A stretch of DNA of 39,225 bases from an uncultured Acidobacteriota bacterium (lineage in GTDB: Bacteria; Acidobacteriota; Thermoanaerobaculia; Gp7-AA8): positions 1-39,225 of the forward strand of contig CAMPKJ010000014.1 in NCBI GenBank assembly GCA_946887105.1, given 5' to 3'. Below, piece after piece: positions 21,542 to 29,102 of the stretch. The notes under the pieces were generated by a model. The model worked only from the letters and a program-made list of their open reading frames with translations. It was not told the DNA's origin and searched no databases. Made by a program: the position numbers and the translations under genes. Numbering within the stretch: position 1 is the first letter of the stretch; every line of letters begins with the position of its first letter.

Positions 21542-23416
21542 TCAAATAACGTGAGCTGCCTCCAGCGCTTCCCGATACTGAATCTCGTAAAGCTTTCGAT
21601 ACAGTCCGTTTACAGACATCAACTGTTCGTGCGTGCCGCGCTCGCGAATCTCCCCGTGATGGAACACGAGAATGGTGTCGGCGGAGCGAATCGTCGACAG
21701 ACGATGCGCGATCACGATCGACGTGCGTCCGTGGAGCAGCGTCTGGATCGCTTCCTGGATCAGCAGCTCGGTCTCGGTGTCGATGGACGACGTGGCCTCG
21801 TCGAGGATCAGCACCGGCGGATCGAATGCCAGCGCGCGGGCAAACGAGAGGAGCTGCTTCTCGCCCACCGACAATCCGGCGCCGCGCTCCCGCACCACGG
21901 ACGCATACCCGTCCGGCAATCGCGAGATGAACCGGTCGGCCTGCACGCGCACCGCGGCCGTACGGATCTCGGCTTCGCTGATCTCCGGATCGCCGAGGGA
22001 GATGTTCTCGGCCACCGAGCCGGTGAAGAGAAAGATGTCCTGCTGCACGATCGCGAACAGACGCCGCAGCGACTCCATCGAATAGCGGCGGATGTCGATG
22101 CCGTTGATCAGGATCTCTCCGCGCTGCGGTTCGTAGAAACGCAGCAGCAGCGAGGTGATGGTGGTCTTCCCCGCGCCGGTATGCCCGACCAGCGCCACGC
22201 GCTCGCCGCGCGCGACACGGAACGAGACGTTCTTCAGCACCCACTCCGGCTGGCCCGCTTCGTTGTCGACGTATGCGAACCAGACATTGCGCAGTTCGAG
22301 CGACTCGAACTGCCCCACTTCCAGCGTTCCCGAGTCCTCGATGCGCACCTTCGTATCGAGCAGCCGGAAAATCCGCTCGCTCGCCGCCATCGCCGATTGC
22401 AGGATGTTGTACTTCTCGGAGAGGTCGGAGATCGGCTGGTAGAACCGCTGTGAGTACTGGAAGAACGCCACCAGCGCGCCGACGGAGAGCGTTCCCTGGA
22501 TGACCTTCCCGCCGCCGTACCAGACGATCAGCGCGATGCCGATGGTCTCGATCAACTCGATGACCGGATAGAAGATCGAGTAGTAGTAGATCGAGTCGAT
22601 GTTCGCGTCGCGATGCCGTCGATTCAGCCCGTCGAACTTCGCCGCCTCCCGCTCCTCGGCATTGAAGAGCTGCACCGTCGACATTCCGGAGATGTGCTCC
22701 TGCAGAAATGCGTTGATCGCCGCGATGCGCGCGCGCACCTGGCGGTACGTGACGCGCGCGCCGCGGCGGAACCAGATCGAGACCAGCACGATGAACGGCG
22801 TGATGGAGAAGAGCACCAGCGCCAGCCGCCAGTTCAGCCAGAACAGCACGCCGATGATGCCCGCCAGCACGAAGATGTCGCCGAAGATGGCCACGAAGCC
22901 GGCGGTGAACAGCTCGTTCAGCGCGTCGACGTCGGTGGTCACGCGCGTCATCAGCCGCCCCACCGGGTTGCGATCGAAGAACTGGATGTTCAGGCGCTGC
23001 AGATGTCCGAAGATCTGCTTGCGCAGGTCGTACATGATGTACTGCCCCATCAGGTTCATCAGGACCATCTGCGTGTAGATGGCCGCGGATCCGCCGACGA
23101 GCGTGAGCAGGTAGAGGCCGGCCGCGATCTGGATGCCGGTCATCGGCGCGAGCGCGATGCCGTTCGCCGCCATCCATTCCGCGATACGCCCGCTGACGCC
23201 GAGGGGCTGCGCGCCCTGCAGCGGCTTCACGAACAGATCGATGGCCACGGCCGTGATGGCCGGTCCTGCGATCTCGAAGAGCGACGACAGGATCACCAGG
23301 AGCACGGACAGCGCCGCGCGTCCGCGATACGGACGGAGATAGCCGAACAGCCGCCGCGTCAGGTGCGCGTCGAAGGGGCGTGCGCCTTCGTCTTCGTGCT
23401 TCTCGATTTCGGGCAT
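21542..23416 (-). CDS. Heterodimeric ABC exporter subunit (catalytic Walker B)
   Basis: A 624-aa half transporter with a type IV ABC transmembrane domain (six helices, about 30-345) and a nucleotide-binding domain (about 370-610). Walker A is GHTGAGKTT, the Q-loop is VQQDIFLFTG, and Walker B VLILDE (535-540) keeps catalytic Glu540 and is followed by the D-loop SSID. The H-loop is AHRLST. The signature is the noncanonical LSVGE (515-519). Together with the Asp-for-Glu Walker B of the neighbouring subunit this fits a heterodimer with one degenerate ATP site (TM287/288, BmrCD, TmrAB type). Such exporters move lipids or drugs outward. The partner gene lies upstream, separated by a family D repeat element. 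Confidence 0.93.
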   Translation of the reverse strand: MPEIEKHEDEGARPFDAHLTRRLFGYLRPYRGRAALSVLLVILSSLFEIAGPAITAVAIDLFVKPLQGAQPLGVSGRIAEWMAANGIALAPMTGIQIAAGLYLLTLVGGSAAIYTQMVLMNLMGQYIMYDLRKQIFGHLQRLNIQFFDRNPVGRLMTRVTTDVDALNELFTAGFVAIFGDIFVLAGIIGVLFWLNWRLALVLFSITPFIVLVSIWFRRGARVTYRQVRARIAAINAFLQEHISGMSTVQLFNAEEREAAKFDGLNRRHRDANIDSIYYYSIFYPVIELIETIGIALIVWYGGGKVIQGTLSVGALVAFFQYSQRFYQPISDLSEKYNILQSAMAASERIFRLLDTKVRIEDSGTLEVGQFESLELRNVWFAYVDNEAGQPEWVLKNVSFRVARGERVALVGHTGAGKTTITSLLLRFYEPQRGEILINGIDIRRYSMESLRRLFAIVQQDIFLFTGSVAENISLGDPEISEAEIRTAAVRVQADRFISRLPDGYASVVRERGAGLSVGEKQLLSFARALAFDPPVLILDEATSSIDTETELLIQEAIQTLLHGRTSIVIAHRLSTIRSADTILVFHHGEIRERGTHEQLMSVNGLYRKLYEIQYREALEAAHVI

Positions 23417-23443
23417 CGTGTCTGCGCGTCTCTCGTGGTGTCC

Positions 23444-23562
23444 TGTTGTCAGTTGTCGGTTGTCGGTTGTCTGTGACTCTACGCCTCGGCGTCGTGTGCC
23501 GCGGGAGCCGACTTGGCCTCGTGCGTTGCCGCACAGACAACCGACAACCGAGAACCGACAAC
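23444..23562. repeat. Inverted heptad element, family D copy 1 (short loop)
   Basis: Left arm 23444-23475 consists of GGTTGTC/AGTTGTC heptads ending in GTCTGTGA. The right arm 23532-23562 starts with CACAGACAACCGACAACC and continues with the same heptads. The 56-nt loop has no gene. The inner ends (CTGTGA and GCACAGAC) and the arms are shared with family D copy 2 at 26.05-26.56 kb, which instead holds a protein gene. It occupies most of the 163-bp gap between the two ABC exporter genes, so it must be transcribed through if they form one operon. Confidence 0.9.
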
Positions 23563-23579
23563 CGCGAGCGAAACGAGCG

Positions 23580-25364
23580 TCACGCCGTCTCCTCCAACTC
23601 CGCCTCGATGGTCTGGCGGCGATAGAGGTCGGCGTAGTAACCGCCCTTCGCGAGAAGCGTGTCGTGCGTGCCGCGCTCGACGATGGCGCCGTCGTCGAGC
23701 ACCACGATCGCGTCGGCGTCTTTCACCGACGACACGCGATGCGACACGATCAGCACCGTGCGTCCTTCGCGAATGCTCCGCAGCGCGTTCAGGATCCGCT
23801 CCTCGGTCTGCGTGTCGACCGCGCTCAACGAGTCGTCGAGGATCAGGATCAACGGATCGCGCACCAGCGCACGCGCAATGGCGGTGCGCTGTTTCTGTCC
23901 GCCGGAAAGCGTGATGCCGCGTTCCCCGATGATGGTGCGCAGTCCCTCCGAGAACGTGGCCACGTCGGACGTCAGCCCCGCTTGTGCCGCCGCTTCGTCG
24001 ATCTCTTCGTCCGTTGCATCGGCGCGGCCGAAGCGGATGTTCTCGGCCAGCGTTTCGGAGAAGAGAAACGTTTCCTGCGGCACCATGCCGATCCATTCGC
24101 GCAGTTGGCGCATCGGGATGGTCTCGATCGGACGTCCGGCCACGAAGATCGTGCCCGGCGGCGGCTCGAACGCGCGCGTGATCAGGTTCAGCAGCGTCGA
24201 CTTTCCGCTGCCGGTGCGGCCGACGATGCCGATGGTCTGTCCGTGCTGCACCGTCAGATCGATGTCGCGCAGCACGGGACGATGTCCGTACGAGAACGTG
24301 AGATCGCGGATACGAAGAAGTTCCTCGGGTTCCTCGGCGTTCCTCGGAGTTCCTCGGGTGGCGGGGCTCTCCTCCGAGGAACTCCGAGGAACCCCGAGGA
24401 CCTCCGAGGAACCGGCGTCGACCGTCCAGATCTCGTGCAGCCGCTTCATCGACGCCATGCCGCGCTGGAAGAGATTGATCACCCAGCCGAGCGCGATCAG
24501 CGGCCACACCAGGCGGCCGAGGTAGAACTGGAAGGCGACGAAGGAACCGATGGTCATCGTGCCGGCCAGGATTTCCCGGCTGCCCGCGTAAAAGATGAAT
24601 ACGAACAGCAGTCCCACCAGCGTCTGCAGCGACGGATGAAACATCGCATTCAGCCGGATGAGCGAGCGGTTGCGCTCCACGAACTCGTGATTCATCCGCT
24701 TGAAGTTCTCGGTCTCGTTGCGCTCGCGCGTGAACGCGCGCACGACGCGCACGCCGGAGAGGTTCTCCTGCACGCGCGCGGAGATGTCGCCGAAGTAGTC
24801 CTGCACCGCTTTCGAGCGGATGTGGATGCGCTCGCCGAAATACTTGGCCATCCCGCCGACGACCGGCACGGCCAGCAACGACACGAGCGCCATGCTGCCG
24901 TCGATGCGCACCATCATCACGAACGCGCCGGAGACGACGAGCAGCGCCGAGATGGAGTGCATCACGGCCGGCCCGACCAGCATGCGTACGGAGGCGAGGT
25001 CGTTCGTGGCGCGCGACATCAGATCGCCGGTGCGCTGTCCCTGATAGAACTCGAGCGGCAGGCGCTGCAGGTGTGCGTAGAAGTCGTCGCGCATGTCGTA
25101 TTCGATGTGCCGCGATGCGCCGATGAGAATCCAGCGCTGCAGGTAGAGGAAGATGCCCTCCACCGCCGCCGCGCCGATGAGCAGCAGTCCATAACGGACG
25201 AGCATGCCGCGCGTGAAGTTGCCGCCGAGGGTGTCGACCGCGCTGCCGATGATGAGCGGCTTGAGCAGCGAGAAGACCGCCGAGCCGATCACGCATGCGG
25301 CGCCGAGGGAGAGGCTGCGTTTGTAGCGCGCGAAGTAGCCGAGGAGCCTGGAGAGCGGAGTCAT
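23580..25364 (-). CDS. Heterodimeric ABC exporter subunit (degenerate Walker B)
   Basis: A 594-aa half transporter: six-helix transmembrane domain (about 1-305) and nucleotide-binding domain (about 350-590). Walker A is GRTGSGKST, the Q-loop VPQETFLFSE, the signature canonical LSGGQ (486-490), and the H-loop SHRVSS. Walker B reads LILILDDS, so the catalytic Glu is Asp511. This degenerate half-site would face the LSVGE signature of the partner, as in heterodimeric exporters. The linker between domains (about 318-348) is translated family B repeat, rich in Ser, Glu, Pro and Arg and unlike family linkers. It is coupled by an ATGA overlap to the small gene upstream. Confidence 0.93.
   Translation of the reverse strand: MTPLSRLLGYFARYKRSLSLGAACVIGSAVFSLLKPLIIGSAVDTLGGNFTRGMLVRYGLLLIGAAAVEGIFLYLQRWILIGASRHIEYDMRDDFYAHLQRLPLEFYQGQRTGDLMSRATNDLASVRMLVGPAVMHSISALLVVSGAFVMMVRIDGSMALVSLLAVPVVGGMAKYFGERIHIRSKAVQDYFGDISARVQENLSGVRVVRAFTRERNETENFKRMNHEFVERNRSLIRLNAMFHPSLQTLVGLLFVFIFYAGSREILAGTMTIGSFVAFQFYLGRLVWPLIALGWVINLFQRGMASMKRLHEIWTVDAGSSEVLGVPRSSSEESPATRGTPRNAEEPEELLRIRDLTFSYGHRPVLRDIDLTVQHGQTIGIVGRTGSGKSTLLNLITRAFEPPPGTIFVAGRPIETIPMRQLREWIGMVPQETFLFSETLAENIRFGRADATDEEIDEAAAQAGLTSDVATFSEGLRTIIGERGITLSGGQKQRTAIARALVRDPLILILDDSLSAVDTQTEERILNALRSIREGRTVLIVSHRVSSVKDADAIVVLDDGAIVERGTHDTLLAKGGYYADLYRRQTIEAELEETA
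24321..24412. repeat. Family B inverted repeat inside an ABC transporter gene (copy 2)
   Basis: Left arm 24321-24358 is four TTCCTCGG-type units. The loop is 24359-24371. The right arm 24372-24412 is CCGAGGAA-type units, reverse complementary to the left. It shares CCGAGGAACTCCGAGGAAC with copies 1 and 3. It is read in frame as residues of about 318-348 of the exporter subunit, in the flexible joint between transmembrane and ATPase domains, the one place an insertion would be tolerated. Confidence 0.9.
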
Positions 25365-25744
25365 AGCGGCTCCTGACGTGGCTCTCGCAACGGAAGCTTC
25401 TTCATTTCCTGGAGCGTAATGCGCAGCACGGAGCCGAGCGTGAAACCGGTCGGAAAACAGTGCGGAATGCGCACGCCGGCGCCGGAGAGCTCGAGGAAAT
25501 CGAGTGGCGGCCTGCGCCGCGCCAGCACGTGCGCGAGCTTGCGCGGGAGGTCTTCGCGGTCGTCGACGTTGAGGTGCAGCGGCTGGAGGTAATAGCCGAA
25601 GTGCATCTCGCGCAAGGCCGGCACGCCGCCGGCGAACTCAGGCAGGGTGACGCTGAGCGTCAACGCGCCGAAAATCCAGTTCTCCTGCGCAAACTCGCCA
25701 CGCCAGAAGTCCTCTTCCTCCTCGGTCAGATGTTCCAGTCGCAT
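25361..25744 (-). CDS. Conserved-looking hypothetical protein before ABC exporter
   Basis: I do not recognise this 127-aa soluble protein. It starts with an acidic helix (EHLTEEEEDFWRGEF), followed by a beta-strand-rich centre (ENWIFGALTLSVTLPEF, MHFGYYLQPLHLNVDD) and ends LGSVLRITLQEMKKLPL. No signal peptide, membrane segment or metal motif is seen. ATG at 25744 is the first plausible start, because the longer open frame upstream is Arg/Ser-rich shadow sequence. Its TGA overlaps the exporter ATG (ATGA), indicating translational coupling and suggesting a role tied to the exporter or simply co-expression. Confidence 0.6.
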   Translation of the reverse strand: MRLEHLTEEEEDFWRGEFAQENWIFGALTLSVTLPEFAGGVPALREMHFGYYLQPLHLNVDDREDLPRKLAHVLARRRPPLDFLELSGAGVRIPHCFPTGFTLGSVLRITLQEMKKLPLREPRQEPL

Positions 25745-25754
25745 GGAGAAAGGA

Positions 25755-26018
25755 TCATTGCGGCTGTCGCGCCCGAAGCCCGGCCGCAATCTCATCGAGC
25801 CGAGCCTGATGGAAGTCGTTGACGAACTTCTGCAACTCCCCCTCCCGCGACTCGTCGATGTCCTCGGCATACACCTTCTTCAACGCCCCGCCCAGATAGA
25901 CCTTGGTCTCGACACGCCACGCCGGCCGCGAGAAGAACTCGGTCTGGATGGTGAGCTTTTTCGAGGCAACGTCGATGGCGTCGAGACGGCCCATGGGTGG
26001 GGTGGCGGGTTCTCGCAT
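25755..26018 (-). CDS. Small hypothetical protein
   Basis: An 87-aa soluble protein of unknown family. A beta-rich first half (LDAIDVASKKLTIQTEFF, WRVETKVYLGG) is followed by an amphipathic helix (GELQKFVNDFHQARLDEIAAGL). The start is uncertain: ATG at 26018 and ATG at 25994 are both in frame and neither has a clear Shine-Dalgarno sequence. The Gly-Arg-Leu-Asp context after the second start looks more protein-like than the Pro-rich first eight residues. The gene ends 10 bp before the next, so it probably opens the exporter operon. It begins 32 bp from the left arm of the family D element. Confidence 0.55.
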   Translation of the reverse strand: MREPATPPMGRLDAIDVASKKLTIQTEFFSRPAWRVETKVYLGGALKKVYAEDIDESREGELQKFVNDFHQARLDEIAAGLRARQPQ

Positions 26019-26050
26019 TGGGTTGGAGTGTACCGCGCTTCGCGCGGGGC

Positions 26051-26562
26051 GGTCGGTTGTCGGTTGTCTGTGAGGTAGCGTAGGATTGGCGCTCCACGCC
26101 GAGCGCGGTCAATCGCAGCGCCGTCCTCCCACCACGATCGATTCATGCCTCATTTGAAGACTTGCGTGCGTTTCAGCGCGCCATCGATCTCATGGTCGAC
26201 ATATACACCGCGACCGAGACTTTTCCGCGACACGAGGTGTATGGCCTCAGGTCGCAGTTACGACGCGCCTCGTGCTCGGTCGTGAGCAACATCGCTGAAG
26301 GTCAGGGGCGGCTCACGTATGGCGAGTGGCGCCAATTGCTCAGCCACGCACGGGGCTCGTTGTACGAGGTACAGGCGCAAGTGATCGCGTCGCAGCGACT
26401 GGACTTCCTGAGCACGTCGGCAGCGGAACACTTGCAGAAACGAATCCGCTTGGCAGCACGCGAACTTGCGGGTCTCATCACTTGGATCAGAAAGCGCGAA
26501 GCTGAGAGCAAACGCCGCAAGAACCACGAGGCACAGACAACCGACAACTGACAACCGACAAC
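26051..26562. mobile_element. Family D inverted-repeat element carrying a four-helix-bundle gene (copy 2)
   Basis: Left arm 26051-26073 (GGTTGTC heptads ending GTCTGTGA) and right arm 26532-26562 (CACAGACAACCGACAAC then further heptads) are inverted, with about 20 of 21 positions matching. The interior of about 458 bp is almost wholly one gene (26162-26551). The arms match copy 1 at 23.4 kb including the inner CTGTG/CACAG ends, so copy 1 looks like a version without cargo. No transposase, no target-site duplication and no other gene are visible, so mobility is inferred from the shared arms only. Confidence 0.65.
26162..26551 (+). CDS. Four-helix-bundle protein, 23S rRNA intervening-sequence/Avd-like family
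   Basis: Belongs to the small four-helix-bundle family found in 23S rRNA intervening sequences and related to Avd of diversity-generating retroelements. Core motifs are FPRHEVYGLRSQLRRAS, SVVSNIAEGQGRLT and GSLYEVQAQVIASQRL (129 aa as read from TTG). The expected N-terminus S-F-E-D-L-R-A-F is encoded in this frame just upstream (26150-26173), but the nearby ATG (26145) is out of frame by one base. No ATG, GTG, TTG or CTG precedes 26162 in frame back to a stop at 26081. It is therefore either started at TTG 26162 or frameshifted. The last residues QTTDN and the TGA come from the right repeat arm. Likely RNA/DNA-binding; biochemical role unknown. Confidence 0.8.
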   Translation: MRAFQRAIDLMVDIYTATETFPRHEVYGLRSQLRRASCSVVSNIAEGQGRLTYGEWRQLLSHARGSLYEVQAQVIASQRLDFLSTSAAEHLQKRIRLAARELAGLITWIRKREAESKRRKNHEAQTTDN

Positions 26563-26569
26563 AAAAACC

Positions 26570-27745
26570 TCACCGTTCCCTCCTCACACTCCGCCGGCAC
26601 TTCGCCTCTGCCCTCGACTCGATCTGCCGCACTCGCTCCCTCGACAGGTTCAGGATCTCGCCGATGTCGCGCAGGGTCAGTTCGTCGTCCTGCAGGATTC
26701 CGTAGCGGAGTTTCATGATCGTCTTTTCTTCGAGCGACAGCTCGTCGACGGCTTGTTGCACCGATGCGTGCTCGCGGAGGTTTTGCAGGTAGGGCAGGCG
26801 CTCCTTGGCGATGGCGGGGGAAACGGTCTCGCGGCGGTCGTCGAGCTCGTACCAGTAGTGGAACCAGCCCTTCGGATTGGGATTCGTGTACAGCAGCAGC
26901 ACGGCCAGCTCGCCTTCGGAGATCTCCAGCTTCGTGCAGACCTTCGTCTTGGCGATGTCGAGGATGCCGGTGACGTTTTCGACGGTGCGGTTGAGGAAGG
27001 AGGCCAGCTCGCGCACGCTGCGCGGGACGTTGTCGCTGACGCCGTGGCGCAACGAGAGCACCAGGCGCTCTTTCGGCGAGAGCTCGGACATGTGCGCCAG
27101 CAGTTCTTCGCGGCGCGACTGCACCTGCATCTCGTCTTCGGCGGACGGGATCATGGTCTGCTCGACCACGTCCGCGAGCTCGGTGTGCGAGTCGCCGTCG
27201 AGCTCCGCGTTGAGCGAGTAGTTGTCGGCGTTGGCCTGCAGGAGCGTCTGCACTTCCTTGACCGTCACGCCGAGGTTCTGCGCCAGCTCGTCGGGCGTCG
27301 GGATGTGACTGCCTTCGGTCATGGCCGTGGCAATGGCCTTCTCCAGGCGATACATCAGATTGGCGCGCTTCGGCGGAAGGCGGAACGCGCCGGCCTGCTC
27401 GGACAGCGCGTGCAGGATGGCCTGGCGGATCCACCACACCGCGTACGTGATGAACTTGACGTTCTTGTCGGGGTCGTACTTCTTCGCGGCGTGGATCAGC
27501 CCGATGTTGCCTTCGTTGATCAGATCGAGGAACAGCACGTGCGCGTTGCGATACCGCTTCGCGTACGACACCACGAACCGCAGATTGGCCTTGACCAGTT
27601 CCTCGAGCGCGGCCTTGTCATTCTCCTGAATGCGCCGGCCGAGCTCCTTCTCCCGTTCGGGAGTGAGCCGCGGGATGCGGGCGATTTCCTGCAGGTAATG
27701 ATTGAGGAGATCGTACGATTCGTCTCGTTCCTGGTGCCTGGCCAT
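26570..27745 (-). CDS. Sigma-70 factor with two region-4-like domains
   Basis: A primary-like (group 2/3) sigma factor of 391 aa lacking region 1.1. Regions 1.2-2 span about 9-120, with LVKANLRFVVSYAKRYRNAHVLFLDLINEGNIGLI (split over 50-84) and the -10-binding KFITYAVWWIRQAI (97-110). Region 3 is at about 125-185. A first region-4-like segment (205-272: LSPKERLVLSLRHGV, SVRELASFLNRTVENVT) has a diverged recognition helix. A linker with aromatic residues follows (290-300), then a canonical region 4 (331-391: LSLEEKTIMKLRYGI, TLRDIGEILNLSRERVRQIE). Two region-4 domains in one sigma factor are unusual. The ATG at 27745 starts the family N-terminus. The 3' end is 8 bp from the family D element. 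Confidence 0.9.
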   Translation of the reverse strand: MARHQERDESYDLLNHYLQEIARIPRLTPEREKELGRRIQENDKAALEELVKANLRFVVSYAKRYRNAHVLFLDLINEGNIGLIHAAKKYDPDKNVKFITYAVWWIRQAILHALSEQAGAFRLPPKRANLMYRLEKAIATAMTEGSHIPTPDELAQNLGVTVKEVQTLLQANADNYSLNAELDGDSHTELADVVEQTMIPSAEDEMQVQSRREELLAHMSELSPKERLVLSLRHGVSDNVPRSVRELASFLNRTVENVTGILDIAKTKVCTKLEISEGELAVLLLYTNPNPKGWFHYWYELDDRRETVSPAIAKERLPYLQNLREHASVQQAVDELSLEEKTIMKLRYGILQDDELTLRDIGEILNLSRERVRQIESRAEAKCRRSVRRER

Positions 27746-27779
27746 GATGCGGGACGGAAATGATACGACACCGTTCCGC

Positions 27780-28259
27780 TCAGCGTCGCGCCATCCGCGT
27801 CACATTCCGCGGTCTGTCTCCCAACTCTCTGGCCAGCACTTCGGCGTCGACTTCGACGCGCACCAGCACGGTCTGTTCATGATCGTGCGCGAGGATCATC
27901 AGCTCCATGCGCGATCCTTCCTTCGACGGCTTCGCGTAGATGAAGCTCACCTCGCCTGAGCGGCGCGACCAGACCTGCACGAGCGGCGTGAATCCCTCGC
28001 CCGCCTTCGACTTCATGATCTCGTGCAGCTCGTGCGGGTCGACGTTGCCGTCGCTCTTGAACGTGACCAGCTGGAAGTCGTGCACGCCCTGCGGCCGCGC
28101 CACCCAGACCACCGCGCGCGCGACGCCGAGGAACGGGATCCAGATACGCTTCACTCCGTCCTGCCGGTCGATGGCGCGTGCCACGTCCGAAAAGCCGGCC
28201 TGCAGCGGAAGAGCGATCGAGCCGAGGAGCACAGCCGCGATCAGCAGTCGCTTAGTCAT
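27780..28259 (-). CDS. Secreted DUF4252-like protein, second copy
   Basis: A 159-aa exported protein (signal peptide 1-21, cleavage after LQA). The body follows the same plan as the upstream DUF4252 protein: an N-terminal helix, a central strand pair, a lysine-rich GEVSFIYAKPSKEG hairpin and a C-terminal MILAHDHEQTVLVRVEVDAEVLARELG block. I treat it as a diverged paralogue. It overlaps the upstream gene by 8 bp, so it is the last cistron of the ECF sigma operon. DUF4252 has no known activity and is often found beside ECF sigma/anti-sigma genes in Bacteroidetes and Acidobacteriota. Confidence 0.7.
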   Translation of the reverse strand: MTKRLLIAAVLLGSIALPLQAGFSDVARAIDRQDGVKRIWIPFLGVARAVVWVARPQGVHDFQLVTFKSDGNVDPHELHEIMKSKAGEGFTPLVQVWSRRSGEVSFIYAKPSKEGSRMELMILAHDHEQTVLVRVEVDAEVLARELGDRPRNVTRMARR

Positions 28260-28782
28260 GATCCTTCCTCGCTCTCGTGGTGATCTCCGGGATCCCGAAC
28301 TGGCCCGACAGATCGGCCAGGCGGTCGATGTCGATCGGACCTTCGATGCTCACGATCGTGAACTCGCGCGGCTCGGCGGCGATGATCACCAGACCGGTGA
28401 CCTTGTCGCCGCGCATGTCGGCCATGATGTTCACGTTTTCCTTCGTCTTGCTGCGCACGGTGACCAGTGGCTTCCAGGTCGGCCCGAGCTGCGACTTCAC
28501 GCGATCGATGAGGCTTCGGTCGTACTCCCCTACCTTCGCGAACTCGTAGCTGCGCACGTAGATCCCCTGCAGGCCGTTGATCATGTCGCGCACGGCGCGT
28601 TCGTCGGCGTTATGGCCGGAGAGGAACTTCGCCGCGAGACGAAGCATGGTCGCATCGAGCGTGACGTCGACGACCTCTTCCGCTTTGTCCGCGAGGCCGG
28701 GGAAGTCGAGGTTGAGCCGCTGCGCCGATGCGGGAACGGCCAGGGTGAGAGTGAGGGTCAGGGTGATGATGAACTTACGCAT
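28252..28782 (-). CDS. Secreted DUF4252 protein
   Basis: A 176-aa protein with signal peptide (1-21, cleavage after ASA). Family-like motifs are FPGLADKAEEVVDVTLDATML, GLQGIYVRSYEF, VNIMADMRGDKVTGLVIIAAEPREFTIVSIEG (several short strands) and IDIDRLADLSGQFGIPE. ATG at 28782 is preceded by GGAG. It lies 14 bp after the putative anti-sigma gene and overlaps the second DUF4252-like gene. It probably works in the cell envelope as an effector of the sigma regulon; the activity is unknown. Confidence 0.8.
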   Translation of the reverse strand: MRKFIITLTLTLTLAVPASAQRLNLDFPGLADKAEEVVDVTLDATMLRLAAKFLSGHNADERAVRDMINGLQGIYVRSYEFAKVGEYDRSLIDRVKSQLGPTWKPLVTVRSKTKENVNIMADMRGDKVTGLVIIAAEPREFTIVSIEGPIDIDRLADLSGQFGIPEITTRARKDHD

Positions 28783-28796
28783 GTCGTCTCCTTCGA

Positions 28797-29102
28797 TCAT
28801 TCGGCGGTGCCGATCCCGCGGACTTCCTGTTGTGCATAGCGGACCTTCTCGCCGGCGATGCGCATCGCGGTGAGAACCTGCTCTTTGGCCCGCTCGCCGC
28901 GGCGGTGCTCGACGACGCGGTGCGTCGCGTAACCGCCGAGGATTGCGGCGAGGGTCACCGATGCGGCGGCGGCGCGCCACCACACCGGACGGCGCGCGGG
29001 ACGCCGTTCCGCTTCGTGAATGTGCTGCATGACGCGCCCTGCGAAGCCGGGTGCCGGCGCCCGGCGGCGCAGTACGCGTTTGAGGTTGTTCTCGAGGGTC
29101 AT
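28797..29102 (-). CDS. Putative anti-sigma factor, single-pass membrane protein
   Basis: A 101-aa protein: basic N-terminal helix (1-35), one transmembrane helix at about 42-62 (WWRAAAASVTLAAILGGYAT), then a charged C-terminal helix (KEQVLTAMRIAGEKVRYAQQEV). Topology would place the N-terminal helix in the cytoplasm. Its ATG overlaps the stop of the ECF sigma gene (ATGA), the standard sigma/anti-sigma arrangement. It lacks the zinc-binding HxxxCxxC of ZAS anti-sigma factors, so the anti-sigma role is inferred from position and topology. The downstream DUF4252 genes are part of the same operon. Confidence 0.65.
   Translation of the reverse strand: MTLENNLKRVLRRRAPAPGFAGRVMQHIHEAERRPARRPVWWRAAAASVTLAAILGGYATHRVVEHRRGERAKEQVLTAMRIAGEKVRYAQQEVRGIGTAE

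Noticed and set aside
23418..25376. Plus-strand 652-codon open frame over the second ABC exporter gene
   Set aside because: Shadow of a clear ABC transporter reading frame; composition is His/Arg-rich with no domain.
26051..26562. Standard insertion sequence
   Set aside because: No transposase, no DDE/serine/tyrosine recombinase motif and no visible target duplication; arms are tandem heptads rather than unique terminal repeats.
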